The position numbers and the translations under genes are program-made. From the NCBI RefSeq assembly GCF_014356525.2, contig NC_052518.1:27291319-27355318 (forward strand): a DNA stretch of 64,000 nt, read 5' to 3'. The DNA comes from Nilaparvata lugens. Taxonomy: Eukaryota > Arthropoda > Insecta > Hemiptera > Delphacidae. Positions 9,938-21,674 of the stretch are shown piece after piece. Below the pieces are notes generated by a model. It searched no databases and was not told the DNA's origin. It was given only the letters and a program-made list of their open reading frames with translations. Numbering within the stretch: position 1 is the first letter of the stretch; every line of letters starts with the position of its first letter.

Positions 9938-12794
9938 ATGTCACGGTCTACGATGAATGGTTTAACTGTCTATTACCAGAACGTTAGAGGTCTGAGGACA
10001 AAGACTCACATTTTTTCGAGGTCAATAGCTGCATCGAATTATGATGTGATATTGTTGACTGAAACGTGGCTTAACTCTGGCTTCTCCAGCAGTGAACTCT
10101 TTGATCGAAGATATGTTGTTTATAGAAGAGATCGTGAAAATAGTGATTCTTGTCGGGGTGGTGGTCTTATTATAGCGGTTCGGAAAAATATCCAGTCTGA
10201 TGAGTGTGTTGGTATCAACTTATTGCTCACTGATGGGAGATTTGAGAGCTTAATGATTAGAGTTATGTCGCAGGAGGGCCCTGTCTATCTTAACCTTGTG
10301 TATTTCTACATTTCTGCAAATGCAAATGATTATGACATCTATTGTGATTGCCTGGAAAGTCAATGTCATTCAGTTAAAGAGAGGTTGTTTATTGTGGGTG
10401 ACTTCAACTTACCTGAGATCTCTGATAACAATTTTGAGCTCAATTCAGGTTCGGTGGCCGCTGGAAGACTTGGTGAACTCTCTAGTTTTTATAACTTGCA
10501 TCTTTTCAATTGTGTTCAAAATGCCAACATTCGTACTCTCGATCTGATTCTATGTAGCCTGCCCGTTGTGGAGGTCGCCCATGACCCTGTGCCCTTGGTA
10601 CCTGAGGATCGAGATCACCATCCTGCTTTGTGCATGGAACTGATTATTGATTCTCCTAGGGAGCCACGTTTGCAATCCGGAACGCGTTCTATATTTGATT
10701 TCAGAAGGGCTGACTATTTATCACTTTATGTGATGTTGCGAGATATAGATTGGAGTGGTTTGTATCTGCTGAGCAATGTTGATGATGCTGTCAACTTTTT
10801 CTATGGTGAGATATTCAGGTGTTTTGAGGCCACTATACCTAGGAAGACACTAACAAATGAAACATCCCCTCATGGTTTACTGCAGAGATTATTCAAAAGC
10901 TCAAAAGAAAGAATAGGTGCGCTCGAAAGAAGAATTACTCCAATTTCCATAACAATCAATATGTCGCCTTGCGTAGAGAACTGAAAACTTTAATTTCAAC
11001 AGCTTATAAGAGTTATGTTGATAGAGTCCAGTCCAATGTCAGTCACGATTCCAAAGAATTCTGGAAATTTATTAATAATAAGCGAGGCTCGGGAGACTTT
11101 TGTGAGACCATGCTTTTCAAAGATGAAGAGTTTACTGGCTCGGAAATTCCTTCTGGTTTTGCAAAGTTTTTCAAGTCTGTCTATACCCCAATTACGGCTT
11201 GTTACAAGATGGATGAGGACAATGGACTTTATGGTGAGGGCTTCAATAGTGCTCTGAATATTTCTTCAGTATCTGAGGATGACATACGTCAAGCAATCAA
11301 GAGCCTCAAGCCGAGAGTAGCTCCGGGTCCTGATGGTATACCAGCTTTCATTATCAAGGGTTGCAGCGAGCTCTTGGTGGGGCCCCCCTCAAGTATCTGC
11401 TTGATTTATCTCTTTGTAAGGGTGTTTTCCCCAGTGAATGGAAAATCTCCAAGATTATCCCTATTTTCAAATCTGGGAAAAGGAATCTAATAGAGAATTA
11501 TCGTCCAATCTGTTTACTTTCTGTATTTTCTAAGATATTTGAAAAGATACTATATAAGAAGATGTTTTGGCATGTAACTCCTATGATTTCTGACTGTCAA
11601 CATGGTTTTTTAAGGGGTAGGTCTGTGCTGACTAATCTTCTCGAATTTACAATGTTTGTTTCGAGTGTGTTGGACTCAGGTGGAGAGGTTGATGTGGTTT
11701 ATACCGACTTTGCAAAGGCATTCGATCGAGTAAGCCATAGTGTGTTGCTGTATCGCCTCTCTAGTCTTGGCTTCAGTGATTCTCTGGTCAATTTGTTCAG
11801 ATCATATTTACTCTACAGGCCAAATATAGTGACTGTCAAGGGGATGGATTCCCCCCATTACTACAGCACCTCTGGGGTTCCTCAGGGAAGTAACTTAGGA
11901 CCGCTCCTTTTCTTGCTGGTAATCAATGAACTTCCACTTCAGTTGTCATCTAAGTGTCTGATTTTTGCTGATGACATGAAGATATTCCGAGAGGTTGGTA
12001 GCCAGGATGATAGCTGTCAATTACAGTTGGATATTGATCGCATAGTTGCATGGTGTCATGCTAATAGCTTGGAAATTAATGTTTCTAAATGTAAGTGTAT
12101 CACCTACTCTAGAAAACGATGTCCTTCTGCTTACACGTACAGGATTGGTGAAGCGGTTCTTAACAGAGTCAACACTTGCAAGGACCTGGGAATCATATTT
12201 GATAGTTCACTTACTTTCTCCTCTCACATTGAATTTGTGTCTTCCAAGGCTAACAGATTACTGGGGTTTGTCCTGAGAAATGCAGCTGACTTCAGCAATG
12301 TTGTGGCAATACTGAGTGTCTATTATGCCTTGGTAAGAAGCACTTTGGAGTATGGATCCATGGTTTGGAGTCCTCACTCAGACCAAAACATTCGGGTCAT
12401 TGAAAGGGTACAGAACAAGCTGATGAGGTTCTTATACTTCAGAAGGTTTGGTGGGTCGTGTCCCCTGGGGTTCCCGACTCAGCAATTGAGGGATCTTTTC
12501 CTATTGGAGTCTCTACGTCAGCGTCGAGATAAAACATCTGTCTTGTTTGTTTGGGCATTGTTGGATGGTGCTGTAAATTCTCCTACCTTGCTTGCAATGC
12601 TGAATATCAGTGTTCCAGCATTCAATAGGCGGAATGCTAACTTGTTTGCGGCTCCAAGGTGCAGAACGGTGCACCATTTTTTCTCACCTTTCATAAGAGT
12701 GCAGAGATTGATGAACAAATTGAGTTTGAATGTTCAGCTTGCTGGGTCAGAGAGAGAGGTGAGGAGTGGGTTGCTGAGGTCAATCCCTCGTTGA
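9938..12794 (+). pseudogene. Retrotransposon ORF2: AP-type endonuclease and reverse transcriptase, two frameshifts
   Basis: The gene starts at the ATG at 9938. The endonuclease (EEP fold) covers roughly 9960-10650: YYQNVRGLRTKT, LLTETWL, the RGGGLIIAV strand, VGDFNLP and a later DHHPALC. The first frame ends at 10984, but the linker with IPSWFTAEIIQKLKRKN is read in the second frame from about 10870, so a frameshift lies near 10860. The second frame carries EFWKFINNKR and APGPDGIPAFIIK and breaks in the G/C run at 11380-11388, where the third frame takes over with SEWKISKIIPIFKSG, ENYRPICLLSV, DFAKAFDRV, GVPQGSNLGPLLF and the catalytic LIFADDMKIF. The protein closes with a typical LINE C-terminal region at 12794. 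All catalytic motifs are present but the copy is not translatable as one protein. Confidence 0.9.
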
Positions 12795-13077
12795 TGGTTG
12801 GAGTTTGATTGGAGAAAGTCTTCTGTGACAGTGATCTCTTTGCTTTTTACTACTCCTTAAGTTGTGTGTTTAATTATTTCCTCTTGTTACTATTTTTTTC
12901 TCTCTCTTCCTAGAATGACTTCTGTTTAATCATAGAGACTTTTTTTTTCATTTCATTTCATTTTCATATTTTCATTTTATTATTTGCTGTGTTTATTTTT
13001 TCTGCTATCTAAAATTGTGTTTAAATTTTCTGTTATGTATATTTTTCAGAAAGACTTTTCGTAAAAATTTCATAAAG

Positions 13078-13310
13078 TTGTCAGATCAATATTGTAGGAA
13101 ATTATGTAAGCTTTGATTTCTTATAGAATAGTCATGTCTGTAAAATTCATAATTTTCCATTTATATACGAAAAACAAAAAAATGGTATCTTTGAACCACC
13201 CCCACCCCCTTAGGGTAGGGGTGGGGACTTTGATATGTTTACCTCCTCACCAACCTAAACAGAACTGCGGGGTCAAAAATTGTCTTCCAAACTTTTCTCT
13301 CTATAACACT
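13078..13310 (-). repeat. Inverted copy of repeat unit A
   Basis: Reverse complement of 6870-7110, including the G/C-rich patch and the phrase tttgaccccgcagttctgtt. It starts where the Jockey-like element ends. The outer limits (near 6870 and 13310) coincide in the sequence of the unit, as expected for two terminal inverted repeats of one host element. Confidence 0.8.
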
Positions 13311-13644
13311 TCGTTGACTGGGCTAGTTGGAATGTAGGTGATCCTTCCAACGAGCACGTCACCTATCCAATCCATTTTTAGTTCAATTTTTTGATTATAT
13401 ATTTGATAAATTTATCCAGCTTCAAAGCATAGAAGACTTACTTAGTTTTCGTGTAGAATTGGAGTTTAGTGTTCAAAAGGAGCTTATAATTTAAAGCCAA
13501 CTATTCTAACTCTGTAAGACTCTTAAACTTTTAAGATGTTTTACATTAACTAAAAATTTTTCTTCACCACAGCTTGTAAGAAAATTCATAATAATTGAAA
13601 ATCTGTTCCCAGACACAATGGGATCAATAAATGCTATCAATATA

Positions 13645-14756
13645 CAGAGTGAGTCATATTCATTTATACAATAAGTACATTACATTATCAAAAGGATAGG
13701 GAGAGGAGAAATTGATAGGGTAACCTTGTGCTATTCTTCTCCCAAATTTAGTTAACACATGGTATGGGAACCCTTCAATAAGTTGGAGACTACTGTAGAT
13801 ATAATACTGTAACTTTCAGGATAAGTTATTGATCAAAAAAGTTATTTTTTTTGCAATTGTGAAGGAAGAGTTTTGTTTAGATTTGTATTTGGAAATTGAT
13901 CAGTCTGATAAATTCAAAATTGTATTAGATAAATTTTTTGGACTCAAAATTGTGTACGAATAATATTATCATTTAAGTTACGTAAGTAGCATAACCTTTA
14001 GACTGTGTATTCTAAATTAAGGTTTGAAACAGTTTTGGGCAAATGCCTGTTGTTTTTACCTGAATTGTATTTGCATTATGAATAAATAAATGAATAAATA
14101 AATAAATACTCTACCTTTTGCCGTACAACTGAATTTCAACCCCTCATAAGGTGACTTAGGGTTGTAAATCCAATATTTTAAACGTAAACACCAATTGTGT
14201 GGTACATCATTATAAAGGCCTTTTTAAAACAGGAAATATGGCATCTATAAAAATGTTCTATGATATCTGTATCCAAAATGACGACTGATTGAAGTTTTCG
14301 TTTTTAAAGAAATGAGGGGTTGTAACTAAAATAATTCAAATATAAACACCCATTGTGTGGTACATCATTTTAAAGGCCTTTTCAAAACAAGAAAGATAAC
14401 ATCAATGAAAATGTTCTATGATTCTTGTATCCGAAATGGCGGCTGATTGAAGATTTGGTTTTTACTTGAAACTTATCAATCAGCCGCCATTTCGGATGCA
14501 AGTATCATAGAACATTTTTATTGATGCCATCTTTCTTGTTTTAAAAATACCTTTAAAATGATGCACCACACAATAGGAGTTTACATTAAAAATATTCGAG
14601 TTACAACCCCTAAGTCACCCCCTTATGAGGGGTTGAAATTCAGTTGTACGTCAAAAGGTAGAGTATTTGATCAATAACTTATCCTGGAAGTTACTGTATT
14701 ACATCTACAACAGTCTACAACTTATTGAAGGGTTCCCATACATATGACTCACTCTG
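13645..14756. mobile_element. Palindromic MITE with CAGAGTGAGT ends and TA target site
   Basis: The ends are cagagtgagtcata and its reverse complement, flanked on both sides by TATA (TA duplication, as in Tc1/mariner-type elements). The inside is a chain of direct and inverted copies of one motif (tgtgtggtacatcat, aggcctttt, gaaatggcggctgattgaag), with the symmetry centre near 14468. No transposase is encoded, so it is non-autonomous. The left arm is lengthened by two extra segments (about 13660-13755 and 13837-14106) absent from the right arm. Confidence 0.85.
13837..14106 (+). mobile_element. Insertion nested in the MITE, ending in (AATA)n
   Basis: The right arm reads ttgatcaaatactctacc without interruption, whereas the left arm is split after ttgatcaaa by about 270 bases that end in aataaataaatgaataaata. 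This is the layout of a 5'-truncated retroposon with a simple-repeat tail. It has no coding motif that I recognise. Confidence 0.65.
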
Positions 14757-14760
14757 TATA

Positions 14761-15449
14761 ACGAGTCAAGTTAATCTATTGATTAATTATTGTAAGCAAA
14801 GACCTCTGATCGATTTGAAACAATGAGATATCCATAGATTTAGAATAATTATTATGAATTAGCAAACAAATCTGTAAATGATCTACAGTGTGGGAGAGCC
14901 ATTGAACATCCACGACGAAACATTAGCACTTCATCAATCTAATCAAAGAAAAATATCATCTTATGGTCTAATTAGAGGTCATTCTCTTATCATATGAACT
15001 GGATTTCTCTTGTTTTTGGTCCAATGAAGAATTCTAGGGAGAAATACGGAAGGGAGCTAATAACAAGTCTGAGCTATCTAGTAATGCATTTTTGCACCTG
15101 ATAAATGCTCATTATACGCCTCTTATTGAATCACTATCTTGATCTGGATAGATGAGCGAGTTCCGGAAAAGCATAAGATATAAAATTGTGTAATAACTGT
15201 AATAGTCTAGTACCTAGTCAATAGACGAGTCTGAGTGAATACATCACCATATCACCTTACAAGTTCAGTGAGTGTTTCAAACGATGTTTGTGTTTTGTAG
15301 TGAATGCAATTACAAATTTGAAACTTTCGTTTGCTAGTTTGCTACACAACTATCAATCAAGTGAACTGGAAGCTAAAACATCCATATAATGTATTGTAAT
15401 ATAATGCAGTACCATATAATGCAGCATAATGTACTAATGTAGATATTTA
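14761..15449. other. No gene or recognised repeat
   Basis: AT-rich sequence; a short imperfect duplication (gtaatataatgcagtaccatataatgcagcataatg) near 15392-15430 is the only structure. Confidence 0.5.
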
Positions 15450-15625
15450 TCTCGGGCCACTCCCGTGTTTCGGATGGACACGTTAAACCGTCGGTCCCGG
15501 CTGCCTAAAAAGCAGTCGTTAGGTCATGTCAGAGGCCCTGATATTGATCAGTTGCGACCTGAAAACTCTGACTCCAAACCTGAGCCAGCCAGGTCACCCG
15601 ATATTATTATTATTTTAGTGTAATG
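15450..15625 (+). mobile_element. 3' tail of a non-LTR element with (ATT)n end
   Basis: The stretch starts near ctcgggccactcccgtg and contains gttaaaccgtcggtcccggc and ctgagccagccaggtcaccc before (ATT)n. I recognise this conserved tail as common in arthropod RTE-like LINEs, from memory. Only the last 170 bases remain. A second, shorter copy is at 4080-4152. Confidence 0.65.
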
Positions 15626-17000
15626 TAAATGGAAGTAAATTATTATTGATAGCTCGTTGACCTAACAAAGGTTACAGTTTGCCATTGGCCAAGACAAGAC
15701 ACACGCAATGTGCTCAGAGCATTCCAACTACAGCTGGGAGACATGAATGAATAACATCAAAGACTGAAGTACTTGGAAATAACAAAAATAGATAAAACTA
15801 AATATATTGGTTCCAATAATATTATTATGTCTTATTCACTCTTATAGTGTGCTGTGTAAACGCGGGAAATAAAAAGGATGATGACGATGGGCCGAACGTT
15901 TTATCAATGAGGATTGTAAGAAGTATTTTCTATATAGTTTTACATAGGTTCCGAACTATCCAATAGTGATCTTGAAGTTCACAACTGAAATTAGTGGAGC
16001 TAATAAAGTGGTCACCTGAATAGTTTGAATACCGTCACTTATCTAATATGAAAATTATACATCTAGTTCACAGCATGGACAATTACTTCCCAAATATTTA
16101 TTGAGTGAATGAGTGAGTAAGGAATAAATCCGCTATGAGCTGATTTTGGACTTTTGGACTAAGATATTGACTAGATTAGACTAAGATTTTGGACTAGATC
16201 CCTAGAATTCATGTCAGAGTTTCGCCCGATTATGGTTCTAGTTGAGTTAGACGCATTAATTATTTACACACGCACAATTGGCAATTAGATATAATTCTAA
16301 TAGGAACTTGTCGAATCTCTTATAGGCCCCGTTTCACACATATACGGTTCTTCCGTTCTGCCGGAGACGGATTGACACATGCTTCAGCCGCCTCTCCCCT
16401 ATAGTGAATACTGATCATCAAGATCATCAATGGAGAGGAGTCAAGTTGTTGTCATGTGGATTATTAATTTCATATTTCTATATTATTTTAGACTTCATAT
16501 TTTCAATCTATATTCCTGATGATTATGTATAACATTTATACAAACTGGATTAATATTAATGAATGGAACAAACACATATGAGACCATGATAGGTTGAAGT
16601 TTAAGAAAATTAAAGCACTTAATGCCTCATCCGTATTGATAAATTGAATTTTCTACTCAAGATCAAGTCTGTCAAAATTTCCCTCATTTATTTACGAATT
16701 TGGAATCATCCTATTGATAATGTTAATGTTCAGCAAAATGGAGTCTAGATAATGACGTCATCCCATGAGAGCTTGGACTTGTACAAAACACGTGATTGGT
16801 CAACATTAGTGACGTACTAGACCTCTCAGCTGACGTTCGAATTGACATTCACCGTCAATAGAGTGGGAAAAGGTGTTCCAAAGCAGACTGCTCTTACAAT
16901 ACATTAGCTATATATTTAAATATATATAGCTATATATTTTTCTTTGGATTTTGTCCGTAATGTATAATGTCCGTATTTAACCGATTAAATTTTACAAATC
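15626..17000. other. No gene recognised
   Basis: AT-rich sequence. Near 16325 the phrase ggccccgtttcacacat looks like the end of a TIR element, but no matching inverted partner was found nearby. A palindromic AT segment lies at 16906-16938. Confidence 0.45.
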
Positions 17001-17880
17001 ATGATAAACAATCCGTTCAACGACTTTTTCACACACTCACTCCAAAAAAATTCTATTCTTACCGACAATTTGCACCTATACCTCAATAGAGCATTAGAGT
17101 ATATCTCTTAGAGCATTCAGTGTATATTTAATTCCTATATATAACAATTTGTACGGGAAAAGATCATTGAAATACACTATTCCAAAACTTTTTAATTTGC
17201 TCCCAATCATCATCCGAGATTACTCCAAGGAAGATATTTTCCAACTTATCATTGTGAATGATTTTCAATTGTGACACTACTGCTTAAATACTTTAGTCTA
17301 CACTAGATAGAGAAAAATTACTATTTTTTTTCATTTTTTTATAATTACATAAATATTAGGTTTCTGGTAAAATGAATTTTAGTATTTGTGAAACACCGCC
17401 GCCTTAGAGTGACTAATTTTTCATAATATATATTAATATATCATATAATTTTTATATACTATATGGATGGATAATTAATGTACAAGACTCCCGATCAAAT
17501 ATTGTATTCTTTGTTTAATATTATCCTTAATTCTAAATAAGATTAATATCTTTTGATTCTTACTTACTATAGAGTATCAAGTATATTTTATTTTAAATTT
17601 AATTAAGTTATTGATTTGAAGTTTTTGAGTTTTCCTTTTTTCCAATATCCATTAACCCTGTACCCTATTAATCATCCTTAGACCATCTGATACCTCATAC
17701 TCCTTTTTAAATTCCGAAACTTCCAGTTTCAGGAAATTTTTTCCTTAGTCTATTGTTAAAGTTAGCATATCATTCTATTTATGTATTCTATTATTTGTAG
17801 GAACCTGCTGTAAAATCTTTTAGGTTTAGTGGGACCAATTTTGTAATGCATTTTACTGAATAAAATGATTGATTGATTTT
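17001..17880 (+). mobile_element. Non-LTR retrotransposon, 3' fragment
   Basis: At about 17150-17260 the plus strand reads a typical RT C-terminal peptide (TIPKLFNLLPIIIRD). It is followed by a 3' UTR that ends gaataaaatgattgattgat at about 17879. The last 480 bases are repeated in reverse complement at 61828-62290, which fixes the family's 3' end (accaattttgtaatgcat, aataaaatgattgatt). Decayed and 5'-truncated. Confidence 0.65.
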
Positions 17881-17884
17881 AGTG

Positions 17885-19857
17885 AATTGTAATACTAGAT
17901 TTAAAAAATAGTTATTTGTGCAACTAGTGCGCAAAGTGACAGTTTGCTGCACCGAAAGAAACGTTTACGGAATGGCCTCTAGAGTGCAGCCAAGGAACTT
18001 TGCTCACGTATTTCATAATAAACTTTTCCTACAGTTACTATTGAATATATAATAAGTGGTTGATAATGGGTAAAATGATGGCTGAAATCCATCAAATGTT
18101 TGTGTGTGTGATGCTGTTATTAATAACAACCTTAATTCATTTAAAAATTAATAATCCAATTGAAGTTGAAAATTCTCAGCTAAAGTTCTCATTTTTATTC
18201 ATTCAAGAATCAGAAAAAATACAGATAGAACAAAAAATTTGCATTCAAAATACATGCCAACAGCTGATTGGGATGGCTGCAAGATAGCTGAACCGAAAAG
18301 CGCGCAACCTAGCGGGAAGAATCATACCTAAGTTTGTTTCATCCAGCTAAAAAGTACTGAAACAGGATTCAGAAATTTAGACTTTTGCTCAAATTACCGA
18401 GAAAAATGCTCAAAGTTAACTGAAAAATATTTATAAAAATAACACAGACAACAGAGAATATTTATTGTAGTATTCTTGTTTTTTATTATTTTTATTTATA
18501 TGGATATTGAACAGTAATCATTCAACCTCAAAATTCGAGTTTTATAATGTATATTTGCTACTTTTTTCATTGCTTGCAGTTGAAATAATAATTATCAATA
18601 GAAAAGAGCTATTATTTATTATTAAATGATGAGAATTCGTAAATGATGATTATTTAATTATGATTTAGATGAACATTATTCTTGTTTTGGATTTCTAGAT
18701 TGGGATTTTATCATAAATGTAGGGTAGCCATTGAAATGGTTCTTATCTTAATCTAACCACAGTCATTGTTACCAACTTAATTTTTGTTTTCGTGCACTAA
18801 TCCTCCATATAACCCACCAACTATTTTGTGTTGCCATGTTGCAAATCTGGAGTACGCTAAGTAATACTTTGCACACTAGAGCGGAAAAGTGATTCTTTGC
18901 GTTCTGTAATCAGTGCAGGAATGGTCACTTTTCAAGGTAACTGTAGTAAAATGAAATATATTAAGGATGGGTATAAGTATTGCTACGGTGATGAGATTGA
19001 ATAATTGAAACCTTAGGAGTTGATAAATAAAACTTTTTTTTCAATTACGGAGACATTCCACAACATCAATACCATGTATGTAAAATGCATGTAAAATCAT
19101 CAACATAAAAATGAACAACATCAATGCATGTAAAATATGAAAGAATCTTGTTTGAAAAGATTAATGAAGAAGCAAACTCAGAATCTCAGTCAATTCACAC
19201 AGTATTAAATGCATGTGTTGCCTATGTTTCTAAATATACCTCTTCTAATTTCAAAAGATCAAATAATTAAAAAAAAAACTATCAAATCCCATGAACTATC
19301 ATAGGTTTAGAGGGCTGTATAGAGGGTGTGATAGGTTTTTTAGAGGGAGCATGAGCTCTCGTAGAAAAATAATAAATACAAATAAGAAATGAAGCAAAAT
19401 ATTCAAGATTCTAAAGGGGGCGTGGAGCAAAAAAGGTTGAGAACTCCTGCCATAAACCATAATGTATTGACAGGAAAAGATTGTTCAGCTGGTGTTTAAC
19501 TTCAGTTTATGAATGAAAACTGAAAATTCATCACTCTATTCTGTGTTACTGATCTAATGAAGGACTTTGTCAAAGAAACACCTGTCATAAATCACTGATC
19601 AGTTTTCGAAATTTCTTCAAATCTTGAAAAACATTATGGCGATTTTTAGAGTCATTATTTATGAGAAGGTAAGAATGAGCAGTGTCCAAAAATGAATAAT
19701 CTCACTACTCTTTCTCTCTATTATTAATACCTTTCTACTCTAGATTTTACAGCTATGAAACTCTTTCAGATCTACTTTTACTCTCCCAAATTCAATGGTC
19801 TAGTAAGGTTACAGATGGAATTAAATAGAGAATGCATTTCTTCAAATGCTAATTAAT
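17885..19857. other. No recognisable gene
   Basis: About 2 kb of AT-rich sequence. Small imperfect duplications around 19065-19140 (catgtaaaatcatcaacat, catgtaaaatatg) are the only structure. The open frame at 18060-18287 has no recognisable domain. Confidence 0.5.
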
Positions 19858-20069
19858 ATATAATTATTATTGAACGAAAATCCTAAATAAATGCTGCAAA
19901 TCACCCCGAAGATCTCTGCTACTGCAGACATTGACAACAGGGCTAACAGCTAGATGGAAATTCGATGAGAAATACTATCCAAAAATTAGTTGCCAGCCCG
20001 GGAATCGAACCCGGTACCTCCCAATTGCTAGTCAGGAATGCTTGCCCTTACACCAAACTGACAATCTCT
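19858..20069 (-). mobile_element. tRNA-derived SINE, left arm of a perfect inverted repeat
   Basis: Read on the minus strand, the element starts next to the central spacer with a tRNA-like head: box A-like tggtgtaagggcaagc and a full box B (gggttcgattccc). A body of about 130 bases follows, ending with gttcaataataattatat. The cloverleaf is incomplete (anticodon stem has a mismatch and a six-base loop), so it is a SINE and not a working tRNA gene. It is identical to the copy at 20144-20355 in opposite orientation. Confidence 0.75.
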
Positions 20070-20143
20070 AGCAGAGAGATAATTATGTATGATAATTACA
20101 TAAAATGAGCGAAATAAATTGTATAAAATGAGCGCTGCTATCC

Positions 20144-20355
20144 AGAGATTGTCAGTTTGGTGTAAGGGCAAGCATTCCTGACTAGCAATTGGGAGGTACC
20201 GGGTTCGATTCCCGGGCTGGCAACTAATTTTTGGATAGTATTTCTCATCGAATTTCCATCTAGCTGTTAGCCCTGTTGTCAATGTCTGCAGTAGCAGAGA
20301 TCTTCGGGGTGATTTGCAGCATTTATTTAGGATTTTCGTTCAATAATAATTATAT
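20144..20355 (+). mobile_element. tRNA-derived SINE, right arm of a perfect inverted repeat
   Basis: This is the plus-strand partner of the previous feature. Box B lies at about 20200-20212 (ggttcgattcccg) in a strong T-arm-like stem (ccggg/cccgg). By eye all 212 bases equal the reverse complement of 19858-20069. The two copies are head-to-head with a 74-base spacer. Confidence 0.78.
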
Positions 20356-20623
20356 TGTCCAGTAAGGTCCTCTACTATCCCAAGACTCAAGGTTACAAAA
20401 TGTTTGACACAATAAAATATTGTTACATGGATTTTGGATTGGGAAAATCGTGATAGAGATAGATTGTGATTACATAGATAAGCATACAATATCAAAACTA
20501 AAAATTACGGAGTCATTGACAGTTATGAAATGTAACAATTACCTAGTATGCAACACATGTGTTAGGGATATTTTTCATGATGGTAAAAATAGAATAATTC
20601 AATAATGAAGCAATTGAACTCAC

Positions 20624-20784
20624 ATATAAGTGTAGGGTCCGAGTTCTTCCAAGATAGGTTTGACCCCCTGGTTTAGGAAGTCGTCAGCATTTGTCACGTT
20701 ATAAACATAAATTCGGATGACAGGATGAACGGGAGGCTTCCTCCATAAGTTGTATACTTGTGAGCCATCTTTCAACGTGATTTG
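20624..20784 (-). CDS. CD36/SR-B gene, exon 3 (start of extracellular lipid-binding domain)
   Basis: This 161-bp exon encodes the most recognisable part of the protein. It contains LKDGS, then W-R-K-PPVHP, then the strand IRIYVYNVTNADDFL, which includes an N-glycosylation sequon NVT, and ends with LEELGPYTY. These are hallmarks of the CD36/SNMP/croquemort/emp family, whose members are membrane receptors that take up or sense lipids, lipoproteins or pheromones. The acceptor is ttattgcag at 20785 and the donor gtgagt ends the exon at 20623; the exon ends in phase 2. The remaining three quarters of the protein, with the disulphide region and second membrane helix, was not seen in the window and probably lies to the left. 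Which subfamily it belongs to cannot be decided from about 100 residues; the tail and helix look more like SR-B/emp than SNMP. Confidence 0.92.
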
Positions 20785-20999
20785 CTGCAATAAAAATAAG
20801 AACAATAACTAAAATATATAATATATTTGATATGAGAATAATTATTGAATTCACTCAATTTAATTTCTATGATACATGATTGAATAATACAAACACAATT
20901 CATGGAAACATAATTCCGTCCATAGACTCTCGATCCGTATGTGGGGAAAAAATTGATTGGCTTTGAAAAGTGAAATTGGAAAAAAATCAATACATAACT

Positions 21000-21335
21000 T
21001 ATAGGGCCTACCTATAGGACCTATCATCCTATAGGCCCTACCTATAGGCCTTATAGCGCCTATCATCATCATCATCATCATCATCATCATATTCTTCTTC
21101 TTCTTCTTCTTCTTCTTCTTCTTCTTCCTCGTCTTCTTCTTCTTATTATTATTATTATCATTATTTTTCTTCTTCTTCTTCTTCTTCTTCTTCTTCTTCT
21201 TCTCCGGCTTCTTTTTCTCCACCATTTATCATCACCACCACCACCACCATCATTATCATCATCATCATCATCATCACCACCACCACCACCATCATTATCA
21301 TCATCATCATCATCATCACCATCACCACCATCATC
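21000..21335. repeat. Compound microsatellite block
   Basis: The block starts with tandem cctataggccctacctatagg, then (ATC)n, (TTC)n, (TTA)n, (TTC)n again and alternating (ACC)/(ATC) runs up to about 21335. The long open frames in this region are by-products of the trinucleotide repeats and are not genes. Confidence 0.95.
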
Positions 21336-21674
21336 TTGTACTCCCATTCAAGGTTTTGGTTATATTGACTGTTCCACCTCACCACAGCCTTGATTGACTT
21401 CTTCAATAATTAATAGTTATATACCATTCAATTAAATTTAGATTTAAGTTTATTGCCTTCTTTTCCAAGCCCTACCTACACCCCTTCTATCTGGTAATGT
21501 TAGTTAGTAGTTATGAATGTTCAATGGAATATCACAGTTTACCACTCTTTACCACTCTCTCATTCGTTTGATGAATATTGTGTTTTTTTGGGAATATCTA
21601 CATTTTGTAATGTGATACGTCTGGTCAAAGCCCTTTGTCCTGTTTAAGGTGTAATCTCTCTAGTGATTTCTCAA

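Larger units (their letters stand above)
7790..13060 (+). mobile_element. Jockey-like non-LTR retrotransposon, nearly full length, disabled
   Basis: The element has the two-gene layout of Jockey/CR1-group LINEs: a zinc-finger/coiled-coil ORF1 (8062-9057), an 880-base spacer, then endonuclease plus reverse transcriptase (9938-12794) and a 3' UTR. Two frameshifts break the second gene. Boundaries are approximate, taken from where the flanking repeat A sequence stops and restarts. No poly(A) tail or target duplication was found, so the 3' end is uncertain. Confidence 0.85.

Noticed and set aside
16325..16420. Start of a TIR element (ggccccgtttcacacat)
   Set aside because: No inverted partner was found within reach, so it cannot be supported.
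20150..20222. Functional tRNA gene
   Set aside because: Box B and T-arm are good, but the anticodon stem has a mismatch and a loop of wrong size, no acceptor stem closes, and the sequence continues into a shared 130-base body in both copies: a SINE.
1..20600. Further exons of the CD36/SR-B gene on the minus strand
   Set aside because: I looked for the next conserved block after E-L-G-P-Y-T-Y with an acceptor in phase 2 and found none convincing; the remaining exons are probably outside the window, or too short to see by eye.
21087..21406. Long open frames encoding Asp/Gly-, Arg- or Met-rich proteins
   Set aside because: They are translations of (ATC)n and (TTC)n microsatellites in three frames of the minus strand, with no start context or domain.
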